Origin: Paraperibacillus marinus
Lineage (GTDB): Bacteria; Bacillota; Bacilli; Bacillales; DSM-1321
NCBI RefSeq assembly: GCF_046237605.1
Contig: NZ_CP143542.1
Span: 62,001-126,000 of the forward strand
Reading direction: 5' to 3'
DNA length: 64,000 nt
Shown here: positions 16,157 through 24,653 of the stretch, piece after piece
Numbering within the stretch: position 1 is the first letter of the stretch
Layout of the letters: every line of letters begins with the position of its first letter
Notes under the pieces: generated by a model
Told to the model about the DNA's origin: nothing
The model's input: only the letters and a program-made list of their open reading frames with translations
Database searches by the model: none
Made by a program: the position numbers and the translations under genes

Positions 16157-18187
16157 ATGAATCGGATCTTCCGTAATACAATATTCTATCTACTGATATT
16201 TTTGGTGATTATTGGGGTTGTAAGCATCTTCAACAACCATAATGAGCCAACCGATAATATATCCCAGGATGCGTTTTTTGAACGCCTGGAAAAAGGTGAA
16301 GTAAAATCGATAACCCTGCAGCCCGAGCGCCTTGTCTATGAAGTAAAGGGAACGCTTGAAAAGGGCAAAAAGGACGGGTTCATCACCTATGTGACGAACA
16401 ATAACAATACCCTGGACCGCATCAATAAGGCGGTCGACGAGAAAGATGTGAAGCTAGAGACGCTTCCTGCGAAGGAAACAAGCGGCTGGGTAACATTCTT
16501 TACTTCCATCATTCCTTTCGTCATCATCTTCATACTGTTCTTCTTCCTGCTCAACCAGGCTCAGGGCGGCGGAAGCCGTGTCATGAACTTCGGGAAAAGC
16601 AAGGCGAAGCTTTATAACGACGATAAGAAAAAGGTCCGTTTTAAAGATGTTGCTGGTGCGGATGAAGAAAAGCAGGAGCTTGTCGAGGTCGTTGAGTTCC
16701 TGAAGGATCCTAGGAAATTTGCGGAGCTTGGCGCCCGGATTCCTAAGGGTGTCCTCCTGGTGGGGCCTCCGGGAACGGGTAAGACCCTTCTTGCAAGGGC
16801 AGCCGCAGGGGAAGCGGGAGTTCCTTTCTTCTCCATCAGCGGTTCCGATTTCGTTGAAATGTTCGTGGGTGTCGGTGCCTCACGTGTACGTGACCTGTTC
16901 GAAAACGCCAAAAAGAATGCACCATGTATCATCTTCATTGATGAGATTGATGCTGTCGGACGCCAGCGTGGCGCCGGTCTTGGCGGCGGACATGATGAGC
17001 GCGAACAGACGCTTAACCAGCTGCTTGTAGAAATGGATGGCTTCGGTGCCAATGAAGGAATCATCATCATTGCGGCAACCAACAGGCCGGACATTCTGGA
17101 TCCTGCCCTCCTGCGTCCGGGTCGCTTTGACAGACAGATTACTGTCGACCGTCCGGATGTTAAGGGACGTGAGGCTGTGCTCCAGGTCCATGCCCGCAAT
17201 AAGCCACTTGATGAGTCAGTGAACCTTAAGGCTATAGCCACGAGGACGCCGGGCTTCTCAGGCGCGGATCTCGAGAATCTTTTGAACGAGGCTGCACTTG
17301 TTGCTGCAAGACGGAATAAGAAAAAAGTCGATATGTCTGACATAGACGAGGCAACTGACCGTGTCATTGCCGGTCCTGCCAAGAAAAGCCGGGTGATTTC
17401 AGAGAAGGAAAGGCGCATCGTGGCTTACCACGAAGCAGGCCATACCGTTATCGGCACCGTTCTTGATGAAGCAGAAATGGTCCACAAGGTAACGATAGTT
17501 CCGCGCGGCCAGGCTGGTGGATATGCAGTCATGCTTCCTAAGGAAGACCGTTACTTCATGACCAAGCCTGAACTGCTCGATAAGATTGTAGGTCTTCTCG
17601 GCGGCCGGGTAGCTGAAGAAATCACCTTCGGCGAAGTGAGCACCGGGGCACACAATGACTTCCAGCGCGCTACAGGCATCGCCCGCCGGATGGTTACAGA
17701 ATTCGGAATGAGTGACAAACTGGGCCCGCTGCAGTTTGGCCAGGCTCAGGGAGGCCAGGTGTTCCTGGGACGCGACATTCACAATGAACAGAATTACTCT
17801 GATAAGATTGCTTATGAGATTGATACCGAAATCCAGACCTTCATCAAGGAAAGCTATGAGCGTGCGAGAACCATCCTGACAGAAAACCGGGATAAGCTTG
17901 AAATCATCGCCACCACTCTTCTTGAGGTGGAAACCCTGGATGCAGATCAAATTAAGCATCTGATCGACCATGGCACACTTCCTAACAAGACAGCCGGTCT
18001 TGATAAAGATGTCAAAGTGAACATCCATACAAAATCAGAAGATGAGCGCACAGAGGATAAGATTTCTTCAGGCACAACCAACCCGAAGACAATACCTAAT
18101 CCTCAGCTGCAGGAAGGGCATCCTACGGACAATCCGAAGGATAAGTTTCCTCCAGTGAATGATGAAAGCCGCAAATCTGATCTGTAA
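16157..18187 (+). CDS. ftsH: ATP-dependent membrane zinc metalloprotease FtsH
   Basis: A membrane-anchored AAA protease degrading regulatory and misfolded proteins; in B. subtilis it is needed for Spo0A activation through Spo0E turnover. 676 residues: TM1 (about 8-25), a short external domain, TM2 (about 112-135), AAA module with Walker A GPPGTGKT (about 202), Walker B IIFIDEID and the second region of homology ATNRPDILDPALLRPGRFD, then protease motif HEAGH at 425-429. The C-terminal 50 residues are acidic and low-complexity. GGGAGGAGG precedes the start. A perfect terminator follows. Confidence 0.98.
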   Translation: MNRIFRNTIFYLLIFLVIIGVVSIFNNHNEPTDNISQDAFFERLEKGEVKSITLQPERLVYEVKGTLEKGKKDGFITYVTNNNNTLDRINKAVDEKDVKLETLPAKETSGWVTFFTSIIPFVIIFILFFFLLNQAQGGGSRVMNFGKSKAKLYNDDKKKVRFKDVAGADEEKQELVEVVEFLKDPRKFAELGARIPKGVLLVGPPGTGKTLLARAAAGEAGVPFFSISGSDFVEMFVGVGASRVRDLFENAKKNAPCIIFIDEIDAVGRQRGAGLGGGHDEREQTLNQLLVEMDGFGANEGIIIIAATNRPDILDPALLRPGRFDRQITVDRPDVKGREAVLQVHARNKPLDESVNLKAIATRTPGFSGADLENLLNEAALVAARRNKKKVDMSDIDEATDRVIAGPAKKSRVISEKERRIVAYHEAGHTVIGTVLDEAEMVHKVTIVPRGQAGGYAVMLPKEDRYFMTKPELLDKIVGLLGGRVAEEITFGEVSTGAHNDFQRATGIARRMVTEFGMSDKLGPLQFGQAQGGQVFLGRDIHNEQNYSDKIAYEIDTEIQTFIKESYERARTILTENRDKLEIIATTLLEVETLDADQIKHLIDHGTLPNKTAGLDKDVKVNIHTKSEDERTEDKISSGTTNPKTIPNPQLQEGHPTDNPKDKFPPVNDESRKSDL

Positions 18188-18192
18188 TAAGT

Positions 18193-18220
18193 AAAAAGGC
18201 ATCCGTATGGATGCCTTTTT
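18193..18220 (+). terminator. Intrinsic terminator after ftsH
   Basis: AAAAAGGCATCC, 4-nt loop, GGATGCCTTTTT: a perfect stem with A and T tracts. Confidence 0.92.
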
Positions 18221-18563
18221 CTGTGAAAAGGGGCGAAAGCTGCATGTATCATAAGGCTTCCTGCAGCCAGGTGTGAACATCACTTATCTTGCTGGCATTC
18301 CTACCTGCACCTTACTCCGCTCCACCGCCTTTTTGTGTTTGTTTCTGCTCTTGTCCAGGTTCCTTTCATGCATGGGCTGCCAGTAGAAAACTCATGTTTG
18401 TTTTATGCGAATCTGGATCGTTCGGCAGGTCGCAATCCTATCCCTGAATTGAGTAATTATGATATGATGTGGAAGGATAAAAAGTGTTATTGTCGTCATT
18501 GATTTGTACGTACCTGCCCAGGAAGGCAGCTATTCTTATATATTATCTAAAGTGGTGAATGAC
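18221..18563 (+). other. ftsH-coaX intergenic region, nothing recognised
   Basis: 343 bp. No tRNA, riboswitch motif or clear SigA promoter pair was found; TATGAT at 18463-18468 has no good -35. GGCAGGT (18424-18430) and ACCTGCC (18513-18519) are complementary 82 nt apart. The in-frame upstream extension of coaX from 18504 has no Shine-Dalgarno. Confidence 0.5.
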
Positions 18564-19328
18564 ATGATTTTTGTACTGGATGTTGGGAACACAAATATTG
18601 TTCTCGGTGTATATGAAGGAGAAAAGCTTAAGCATCACTGGAGGATTGAAACGAACCGCCATAAAACGGAAGATGAATTTGGCATGGTGATCAAAGGCCT
18701 TCTTCAGCATGTTGGTTTGACTTTTAAGGATTTTGACGGAATTATCATTTCATCGGTGGTTCCTCCCATTATGTTTTCACTTGAAGGCATGTGCCTGAAG
18801 TATTTTGAAATAAAGCCTCTAATTGTCGGGCCGGGAATTAAAACGGGTCTCAATATAAAATATGATAATCCCAAGGAAGTCGGGGCAGACCGCATTGTTA
18901 ATGCAGTCGCCGGCATACACGAATACGGCAGCCCGCTGATCATCGTTGATTTTGGGACGGCTACGACGTATTGCTATATCAATGAACAGAAACAATATAT
19001 GGGCGGTGCCATTGCTCCGGGAATCGGTATTTCCACAGAAGCCTTATACTCGAAAGCCGCGAAACTGCCGAGGATTGAAATTGCCCGGCCGGATGATATC
19101 ATAGGCAAAAATACAGTTTCAGCCATGCAGGCGGGCATTCTTTTTGGTTATGTAGGCCAGGTTGAGGGAATTGTTAAACGTATGAAGGACCAAAGCCAGA
19201 CACAGCCTAAGGTAATCGCTACAGGCGGCCTCGCAAAACTTATATCAAAAGAATCACCTTTAATCGATGTCGTGGATCCTTTCCTGACACTTAAAGGATT
19301 ACAGCTGATTTATAAACGCAATATATAG
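18564..19328 (+). CDS. coaX: Type III pantothenate kinase CoaX
   Basis: Catalyses the first step of coenzyme A synthesis, pantothenate to 4'-phosphopantothenate, using ATP and a monovalent cation. 254 residues with ASKHA-fold motifs: DVGNTNIVLG near the N-terminus, GADRIVNAVA, DFGTATTY and ATGGLA. ATG 18564 (MIFVLDVGNTN) aligns with the family start. Upstream context AGTGGTGAATGAC offers only a weak Shine-Dalgarno, and GTG 18552 is an alternative. hslO follows 34 nt later. Confidence 0.95.
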   Translation: MIFVLDVGNTNIVLGVYEGEKLKHHWRIETNRHKTEDEFGMVIKGLLQHVGLTFKDFDGIIISSVVPPIMFSLEGMCLKYFEIKPLIVGPGIKTGLNIKYDNPKEVGADRIVNAVAGIHEYGSPLIIVDFGTATTYCYINEQKQYMGGAIAPGIGISTEALYSKAAKLPRIEIARPDDIIGKNTVSAMQAGILFGYVGQVEGIVKRMKDQSQTQPKVIATGGLAKLISKESPLIDVVDPFLTLKGLQLIYKRNI

Positions 19329-19362
19329 GTATGCCAATTAAACGTAAAGGCGGTTTTATTGA

Positions 19363-20241
19363 ATGTCAGATTATATAGTAAAAGCTTTGGGTTTTAACGG
19401 GCAGGTCAGGGCTTACGCCGCTGCCACCACAGAGACAGTGGGAGAAGGGCAAAGACGCCATGGGACCTGGCCGACAGCTTCGGCTGCGCTTGGCAGAACT
19501 ATGACAGCAGGCGTTATGATGGGCGCTATGCTGAAAGGTGATGAAAAGCTCACAGTCAAGGTTGAAGGAGGAGGCCCAATCGGGGCAATTCTCGTTGACA
19601 GCAATGCCAGAGGAGAAGTCCGCGGCTATGTGACGCATCCGCAGGTTCACTTTGATCTCAATGAGCATGGCAAGCTGGATGTAAGACAGGCTGTCGGCAC
19701 GGAAGGTACCTTGACGGTCGTGAAGGACATTGGGCTCAGAGACCACTTCACAGGACAGGTGCCCATCGTTTCCGGTGAACTGGGCGATGATTTCACCTAT
19801 TATTTCGCTTCATCTGAGCAGGTACCTTCTTCTGTGGGGGTAGGCGTCCTTGTGAACCCTGATAACTCCATCCTTTCTGCAGGAGGATTCATACTCCAGC
19901 TCCTCCCGGGTGCTGACGAGGAAACCATTGAACAACTGGAGCAAAGGCTGAAGACGATCCCTCCTATCTCCAAACTGATCCAGCAGGGCCTTAGCCCTGA
20001 AGAGGTTCTTGAAGAGCTGATGGGAAAAGGCAATGTTAAATTCCTTGAAACCCTTCCTGTCCAATTTAAATGCCAGTGTTCAAAGGAAAGAATCGCCAAT
20101 GCACTGATCAGCCTGGGCTCCGACGAAATCGGGGCCATTATAGAGGAAGACGGCAAAGCAGAAGCACAATGCCATTTCTGTAATGAAGTTTACCATTTCG
20201 ACATAGAAGAGCTGGAAGAATTGAAAGCAGAAGCGAAATAA
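19363..20241 (+). CDS. hslO: Redox-regulated chaperone Hsp33
   Basis: A cytosolic holdase switched on by oxidative unfolding. 292 residues; the C-terminal zinc switch is intact with Cys237, Cys239, Cys270 and Cys273 (CQC...CHFC). The N-terminal chaperone core carries GAILVDSNARGEVRGYV. ATG 19363 follows AAAGGCGG. In B. subtilis the foldase-like yacD follows this gene; here the next gene is cysK. Confidence 0.96.
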   Translation: MSDYIVKALGFNGQVRAYAAATTETVGEGQRRHGTWPTASAALGRTMTAGVMMGAMLKGDEKLTVKVEGGGPIGAILVDSNARGEVRGYVTHPQVHFDLNEHGKLDVRQAVGTEGTLTVVKDIGLRDHFTGQVPIVSGELGDDFTYYFASSEQVPSSVGVGVLVNPDNSILSAGGFILQLLPGADEETIEQLEQRLKTIPPISKLIQQGLSPEEVLEELMGKGNVKFLETLPVQFKCQCSKERIANALISLGSDEIGAIIEEDGKAEAQCHFCNEVYHFDIEELEELKAEAK

Positions 20242-20351
20242 TATTCGAATTCTAATGGCATACAATTGAGTTATCGATAGGCTGGAAGGAAAATGACCTG
20301 TACGGCAGGCAGGGACAAATGCTCTCCTGGCTGCATTGAGACAATAATAAT

Positions 20352-20399
20352 AAAGGCGCGCTATGTCATGGCTACCATGGACGGGGCAGCGCCTTTTTT
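20352..20399 (+). terminator. Terminator-like hairpin after hslO
   Basis: AAAGGCGC (20352-20359) pairs with GCGCCTTT (ending about 20396), with an inner CATGG/CCATG stem and six T. It lies about 110 nt after the hslO stop, where yacD would be in B. subtilis. It has no T-box AGGGTGG core. Confidence 0.75.
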
Positions 20400-20457
20400 G
20401 AATACCATCCTGTTCAATCTCCATCTGTAAAAAGACCTATATGGAAGGTTGAAATGT

Positions 20458-20486
20458 TTGACAATTCGGCGAATTGGATGTAACAT
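20458..20486 (+). promoter_or_regulatory. SigA promoter of cysK
   Basis: TTGACA (20458-20463), 17 nt, TAACAT (20481-20486). Downstream, between 20494 and 20519, an A/T-rich stretch ending CTTGGGATT resembles the half of the CymR operator as I remember it. CymR control of cysK is known in B. subtilis; here it is a guess. Confidence 0.65.
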
Positions 20487-20533
20487 TTTTAAATAAAACC
20501 AATAAAAATACTTGGGATTAAGAGGTGGATAAA

Positions 20534-21460
20534 ATGACACGTGTTGCAAATTCAGTAGCAGATTTGGTCGGCCAGACGCCGATCGTGAAATTGAACCGCA
20601 TTGTAGAGGATAATATTGCAGATGTTTATTTAAAATTAGAATATATGAATCCGGGAAGCAGTGTGAAAGACCGGATTGCGCTGGCTATGATTGAAGCAGC
20701 TGAAGAGAGCGGCAAGCTTAAGCAGGGTGATACCATCATTGAACCAACAAGCGGAAACACAGGAATTGGTCTTGCTATGATAGCTGCAGCCAAAGGATAC
20801 CGCGCTATTCTGGTTATGCCGGAAACTATGAGCATGGAGCGACGGAATCTTCTTCGTGCATATGGGGCTGAGCTGGTGCTGACACCAGGGCCTGAAGGTA
20901 TGAATGGAGCCATCCGAAAAGCTGAGGAATTGGCAAAGGAAAACGGCTACTTTGTTCCTCAGCAGTTCAAAAATGAGGCCAATCCAGAAGTACACCGCAA
21001 CACTACGGGCAAAGAAATTGTATCTCAGCTGGATCAGCTGGATGCCTTCATCTCCGGAATTGGAACAGGCGGTACGATCACAGGTGCCGGTGAAGTGCTT
21101 AGGGAGAACTTCCCTGGCATCAAAATCGTCGCTGTAGAACCTTCTGATTCTCCTGTTCTTTCCGGCGGCAAGCCCGGCCCGCATAAAATCCAGGGAATCG
21201 GCGCCGGCTTTATTCCCGACATCCTGAATACGGATATCTATGATGAAATCATCCAGGTTAAGACAGACGATGCCTTCGAATATGCGCGCCGCGCGGCCAG
21301 GGAGGAAGGAATTCTTGGCGGCATCTCGTCCGGAGCAGCCATTTATGCCGCGATTGAAGTGGCTAAGAAGCTTGGTAAAGGCAAAAAGGTACTGGCGATC
21401 ATCCCAAGCAATGGCGAAAGATACCTAAGCACCCCTCTTTATCAATTTGAGCAGGAATAA
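20534..21460 (+). CDS. cysK: Cysteine synthase A (O-acetylserine thiol-lyase)
   Basis: A PLP enzyme making cysteine from O-acetylserine and sulfide; in Bacillus it is also the co-regulator of the repressor CymR. 308 residues with the PLP lysine Lys45 in PGSSVKDR, the substrate loop TSGNTG, the PLP phosphate loop GTGGTITG and SGGKPGPHKIQGIGAGF. ATG 20534 follows AGAGGTGG; the in-frame GTG 20525 lies within that site. A terminator ends the unit, so it is monocistronic. cysE, which supplies its substrate, is at 49467. Confidence 0.97.
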   Translation: MTRVANSVADLVGQTPIVKLNRIVEDNIADVYLKLEYMNPGSSVKDRIALAMIEAAEESGKLKQGDTIIEPTSGNTGIGLAMIAAAKGYRAILVMPETMSMERRNLLRAYGAELVLTPGPEGMNGAIRKAEELAKENGYFVPQQFKNEANPEVHRNTTGKEIVSQLDQLDAFISGIGTGGTITGAGEVLRENFPGIKIVAVEPSDSPVLSGGKPGPHKIQGIGAGFIPDILNTDIYDEIIQVKTDDAFEYARRAAREEGILGGISSGAAIYAAIEVAKKLGKGKKVLAIIPSNGERYLSTPLYQFEQE

Positions 21461-21490
21461 GAATAACACCCCTGCCACTATATAAGATCG

Positions 21491-21519
21491 AAAAAGCTCG
21501 GCTTCCGGCCGAGTTTTTT
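21491..21519 (+). terminator. Intrinsic terminator after cysK
   Basis: AAAAGCTCGGC, 4-nt loop, GGCCGAGTTTTTT. Confidence 0.9.
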
Positions 21520-21590
21520 ATTGGCAAAATATATAGTAATATAAATGAGAAGAGCCGTATAATGCGCATTTTATCAGCCTGGAGGTACTT

Positions 21591-22424
21591 ATGGAACAAA
21601 TCATTGAATGCGGTCCCTATACACTTGATTACGGCCGCAAAACCATCATTATGGGTATCGTGAATGTAACGCCAGATTCCTTCTCGGATGGAGGAAGATA
21701 CAGAAACATAGATTCTGCACTTCGGCATGCAAAACAGCTGATTGCGGATGGTGCGGACATACTTGATATCGGTGGAGAATCAACACGCCCCGGTCATGAA
21801 CGGATTTCAGATGAAGAAGAGATGGAAAGAGTCATTCCTGTCATTGAAGCAGTTTCCAGATCCCTGGAGATCCCCATTTCCATAGATACCTATAAGTCAG
21901 AAGTCGCTAAAGAAGCAGTTAAAGCAGGTGCCCATATTATCAATGATATATGGGGCGGAAGGGCAGATGAAAAGATGGCGCCCCTGGCGGCTGAAACAGG
22001 TGTGCCTATCGTGCTGATGCATAATCGGACCGACCGGACATACAGCCATTTTATCAGGGATGTATTAAGTGATTTATTTGACTCGATAAATAAGATGAAG
22101 CAGGCGGGAGTGGCGGACCGAAATATCATACTCGACCCGGGCATCGGGTTTGCCAAGGATTTTGATTTGAATCTTGAAATGATGCGTAACCTGGATACAC
22201 TTACTTCACTTGGCTATCCGGTCCTGCTTGGCACATCGCGCAAGGGGTTTATCGGTCAGATTCTTGATCTCCCTCCCGAGGAAAGAATGGAAGGCACCGG
22301 GGCTACCATATGTTACGGAATCCAGCAGGGATGCCAGATGGTCCGGGTCCATGATGTAAAAGGGATTGCCCGGATGGCCCGGATGATGGATGTCATGATG
22401 GGGAAAGGGGAATTGGATGGATAA
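21591..22424 (+). CDS. folP: Dihydropteroate synthase
   Basis: Condenses p-aminobenzoate with the dihydropterin pyrophosphate; target of sulfonamides (sul in B. subtilis). 277 residues with IMGIVNVTPDSFSDGG, DIGGESTRPG, DPGIGFAKD and LLGTSRKGFIG. TGGAGG precedes the start. TATAAT at 21558-21563 is a possible -10 with no good -35. The gene overlaps folB by 8 nt and starts a folP-folB-folK-yazB-dusB cluster. In B. subtilis pabB, pabA and pabC precede it in the same operon; they are absent here. Confidence 0.97.
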   Translation: MEQIIECGPYTLDYGRKTIIMGIVNVTPDSFSDGGRYRNIDSALRHAKQLIADGADILDIGGESTRPGHERISDEEEMERVIPVIEAVSRSLEIPISIDTYKSEVAKEAVKAGAHIINDIWGGRADEKMAPLAAETGVPIVLMHNRTDRTYSHFIRDVLSDLFDSINKMKQAGVADRNIILDPGIGFAKDFDLNLEMMRNLDTLTSLGYPVLLGTSRKGFIGQILDLPPEERMEGTGATICYGIQQGCQMVRVHDVKGIARMARMMDVMMGKGELDG

Positions 22425-22782
22425 AATAATTGTGCAGGGAATGGAGTTCTATGGTTATCATGGCGTATTCCCGGAAGAAACCCGCCTCGGGCAGAGGTTT
22501 AGAGTTGATCTGACAGTGGAAGCAGATTTAAGGAGTGCGGGAAAAAGTGACGATCTCCACGATTCTGTCAGCTATGCCGACCTCTTTAATGTAACGAAAA
22601 GCATAGTGGAGGGCGAATCGTATAAGCTGATAGAAGCAGTGGCGGAAAAGATATCAGAAGCGGTTCTCAGTGGCTTTGACAGGATTCAGAGCTGTACAGT
22701 AAAAGTAATAAAACCTGATCCTCCCATCCCGGGGCGGTATGACTTTGTTGCAATTGAAATTAAGAGGGGCCGTGAATCATGA
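22417..22782 (+). CDS. folB: Dihydroneopterin aldolase
   Basis: Cleaves 7,8-dihydroneopterin to 6-hydroxymethyl-dihydropterin and glycolaldehyde, the step before FolK. 121 residues, the usual length, with YGYHGVFPEET, the DSVSYADLF substrate-binding patch, the YKLIEAVAE helix and KVIKPDPPIPG. The start overlaps folP by 8 nt and the stop overlaps folK by 4 nt, so translation is probably coupled throughout. Confidence 0.96.
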   Translation: MDKIIVQGMEFYGYHGVFPEETRLGQRFRVDLTVEADLRSAGKSDDLHDSVSYADLFNVTKSIVEGESYKLIEAVAEKISEAVLSGFDRIQSCTVKVIKPDPPIPGRYDFVAIEIKRGRES

Positions 22783-23306
22783 ACCATACAGCCTATCTAT
22801 CCCTTGGTTCTAATATAGGGGACCGGATTGGACACCTCGCTTCCGCTGTAAGGTCGCTTGCAAAAGATCCGTCTGTCAGGGTAATTAAAGTTTCCTCTAT
22901 TTATGAAACAGATCCTGTCGGGTATACAGGACAGGATTGTTTTTTAAATATAGCTGTAGAGGTAAAAACTTCCCTAAGTCCGGAAGAATTGCTTGAAAAG
23001 TGTCAATCCATCGAGCGGGAACTTGGGAGAAAAAGGGAAATAAGGTGGGGTCCAAGGACAATAGACCTTGACATTTTGCTGTATAATCACGAAAATATTG
23101 AAACAGAGAGTCTTGCAGTACCGCATCCGAGAATGCATGAAAGAGCATTCGTCCTTGTTCCGTTATTGGAGTTAAATCCATCACTTGAGGATCCTGTCAG
23201 CCGGACGCTTTTGGCAGACTTCCTCGAGGTTATTCCTGATAAAGAGGGAGTTCGATTATGGAAGCAGAAAAGTGGGGCAGACGTATTCGCGCCTTTCGAA
23301 AGCTGA
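22779..23306 (+). CDS. folK: 2-amino-4-hydroxy-6-hydroxymethyldihydropteridine pyrophosphokinase
   Basis: Transfers pyrophosphate from ATP to hydroxymethyl-dihydropterin, giving the FolP substrate. 175 residues with LSLGSNIGDR at the N-terminus and the HPPK signature RWGPRTIDLDILLY, whose two Asp bind Mg. PHPRMHERAFVLVPL follows as usual. ATGA overlap with folB. The C-terminal 16 codons overlap yazB in another frame. Confidence 0.96.
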   Translation: MNHTAYLSLGSNIGDRIGHLASAVRSLAKDPSVRVIKVSSIYETDPVGYTGQDCFLNIAVEVKTSLSPEELLEKCQSIERELGRKREIRWGPRTIDLDILLYNHENIETESLAVPHPRMHERAFVLVPLLELNPSLEDPVSRTLLADFLEVIPDKEGVRLWKQKSGADVFAPFES

Positions 23307-23464
23307 AGGGCTTTACGCAAGAAGAGTTCGCAAGGAAGATAGGAGTTTCTGTTTCCCTCCTGGGAGAAGTGGAGAGAGGGAACCGCATGCCTTCAGAAAC
23401 CATGCTCGGAACCATTTGCGAAATGCTGAACATCTCATTAGAAGAATTGCGGCCGCCTGAATAG
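23258..23464 (+). CDS. yazB: Small XRE-family HTH regulator YazB
   Basis: A 68-residue protein that is almost entirely a Cro/C1-type helix-turn-helix (RIRAFRKLKGFTQEEFARKIGVS...LGEVERGNRMPS). It corresponds to yazB at the same place in B. subtilis; its targets are unknown. ATG 23258 is preceded by GAGGGAG, and 49 nt overlap the folK 3' end. There is no effector domain, so if it regulates anything it must be as a dimer. Its conserved position inside a folate operon hints at a link, but this is only inference. Confidence 0.88.
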   Translation: MEAEKWGRRIRAFRKLKGFTQEEFARKIGVSVSLLGEVERGNRMPSETMLGTICEMLNISLEELRPPE

Positions 23465-23502
23465 CGGGCATCTTATATATATGATTCAAAAGGAGGACCA
23501 CC

Positions 23503-24486
23503 GTGTTAAAAATCGGCAATATAAAGATGAAGAACCAGGTAGTTCTTGCACCAATGGCCGGTATCTGTAATTCCGCCTTCCGCCTTACAGTCAAAGAGTT
23601 TGGCGCCGGGCTTGTCTGCGCGGAAATGATCAGTGACAAGGGCATTGTCCTAAAAAATGAAAGAACGATGAATATGCTTTATATCGATGAGCGTGAAAAG
23701 CCGCTGTCCCTCCAGATTTTCGGAGGGGAAAAGGATACTCTTGTAGAAGCGGCCAGCTTTGTAGATAAGAATACGAATGCCGATATTATCGATATTAATA
23801 TGGGCTGCCCGGTTCCGAAAATCACAAAGTGTGACGCTGGTGCCAAGTGGCTTCTGGATCCGGACAAAATTTATGAAATGGTCTCGTCGGTAGTGGACGC
23901 TGTAGACAAGCCCGTAACTGTAAAAATGAGGATGGGCTGGGATGCAGAGCATATCTATGCTGTCCGAAATGCCCAGGCTGTAGAGCGGGCAGGCGGAAGT
24001 GCCGTTTCCCTGCACGGAAGAACACGCGTTCAGATGTATGAAGGACAAGCGGACTGGAATATCATCCGTGAAGTGAAGCAGTCGGTCGGCATTCCTGTTA
24101 TCGGTAACGGAGATGTAGAGACTCCCCTTGATGCAGAACGCATGCTGAAGGAAACAGGAGCCGATGGCGTAATGATCGGCCGGGCGGCGCTCGGTAACCC
24201 CTGGATGATTTATCAGACAGTAAACTATCTTCAAACTGGTGAATTGGCAGGCGAGCCGTCAGTCAAAGAGAAGATCGATGTATGTGTGCTCCACCTGGAC
24301 CGCCTTATCAATCTTAAAAGTGAATATATCGCTGTCCGGGAAATGAGAAAGCATGCTGCCTGGTATTTAAAAGGCATCAAAGGGCATGCAAGAGTGCGTA
24401 ATTTTATCAATGAATGCGAAACCAGAGAACAGCTCGTTACATTATTATACAGCCTGGCAGAGGAAGCATCCGTCAAGCCTGCCTGA
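23503..24486 (+). CDS. dusB: tRNA-dihydrouridine synthase DusB
   Basis: An FMN enzyme reducing uridines in tRNA. 327 residues forming a TIM barrel (LAPMAGICNSAFR, NMGCPVPKITK, SLHGRTR, IGNGDV, MIGRAALGNPW) plus a helical tRNA-binding tail. The proton donor cysteine is Cys102 in GCPVPK. Translation starts at GTG 23503 after AAAGGAGG. A consensus promoter begins one base after the stop codon. Confidence 0.95.
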   Translation: MLKIGNIKMKNQVVLAPMAGICNSAFRLTVKEFGAGLVCAEMISDKGIVLKNERTMNMLYIDEREKPLSLQIFGGEKDTLVEAASFVDKNTNADIIDINMGCPVPKITKCDAGAKWLLDPDKIYEMVSSVVDAVDKPVTVKMRMGWDAEHIYAVRNAQAVERAGGSAVSLHGRTRVQMYEGQADWNIIREVKQSVGIPVIGNGDVETPLDAERMLKETGADGVMIGRAALGNPWMIYQTVNYLQTGELAGEPSVKEKIDVCVLHLDRLINLKSEYIAVREMRKHAAWYLKGIKGHARVRNFINECETREQLVTLLYSLAEEASVKPA

Positions 24487-24515
24487 TTGACAAGCTCTGC
24501 TTATTTTCCTATAAT
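24487..24515 (+). promoter_or_regulatory. Perfect-consensus SigA promoter between dusB and lysS
   Basis: TTGACA (24487-24492), exactly 17 nt, TATAAT (24510-24515). The start would be near 24522, only 8 nt before a terminator hairpin. Confidence 0.88.
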
Positions 24516-24529
24516 ACCCATTAATACAG

Positions 24530-24555
24530 ACTGCCAGATCTATCTGGCAGTTTTT
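24530..24555 (+). terminator. Terminator hairpin before lysS
   Basis: ACTGCCAGA pairs with TCTGGCAGT around a 4-nt loop and is followed by TTTTTG. It can end dusB transcripts, but also those from the promoter at 24487-24515. Confidence 0.85.
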
Positions 24556-24653
24556 GTATTGTAAAGTGCCTTACATAAACAGATTACTTTGTGTAAAATA
24601 AATGGTATTCGTATTTATAAAAGCCCATTAAATGAGATATGGAGTTGATCATA

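Noticed and set aside
16612..17418. Long minus-strand frames inside ftsH, mfd (1773-2618) and clpC (41152-41952)
   Set aside because: Mirror frames of strongly coding genes, without Shine-Dalgarno or recognisable domains.
20352..20399. Possible riboswitch or T-box before cysK
   Set aside because: No T-box core, no S-box or known aptamer motif, and the cysK promoter lies downstream of the hairpin, so it is most simply the hslO terminator.
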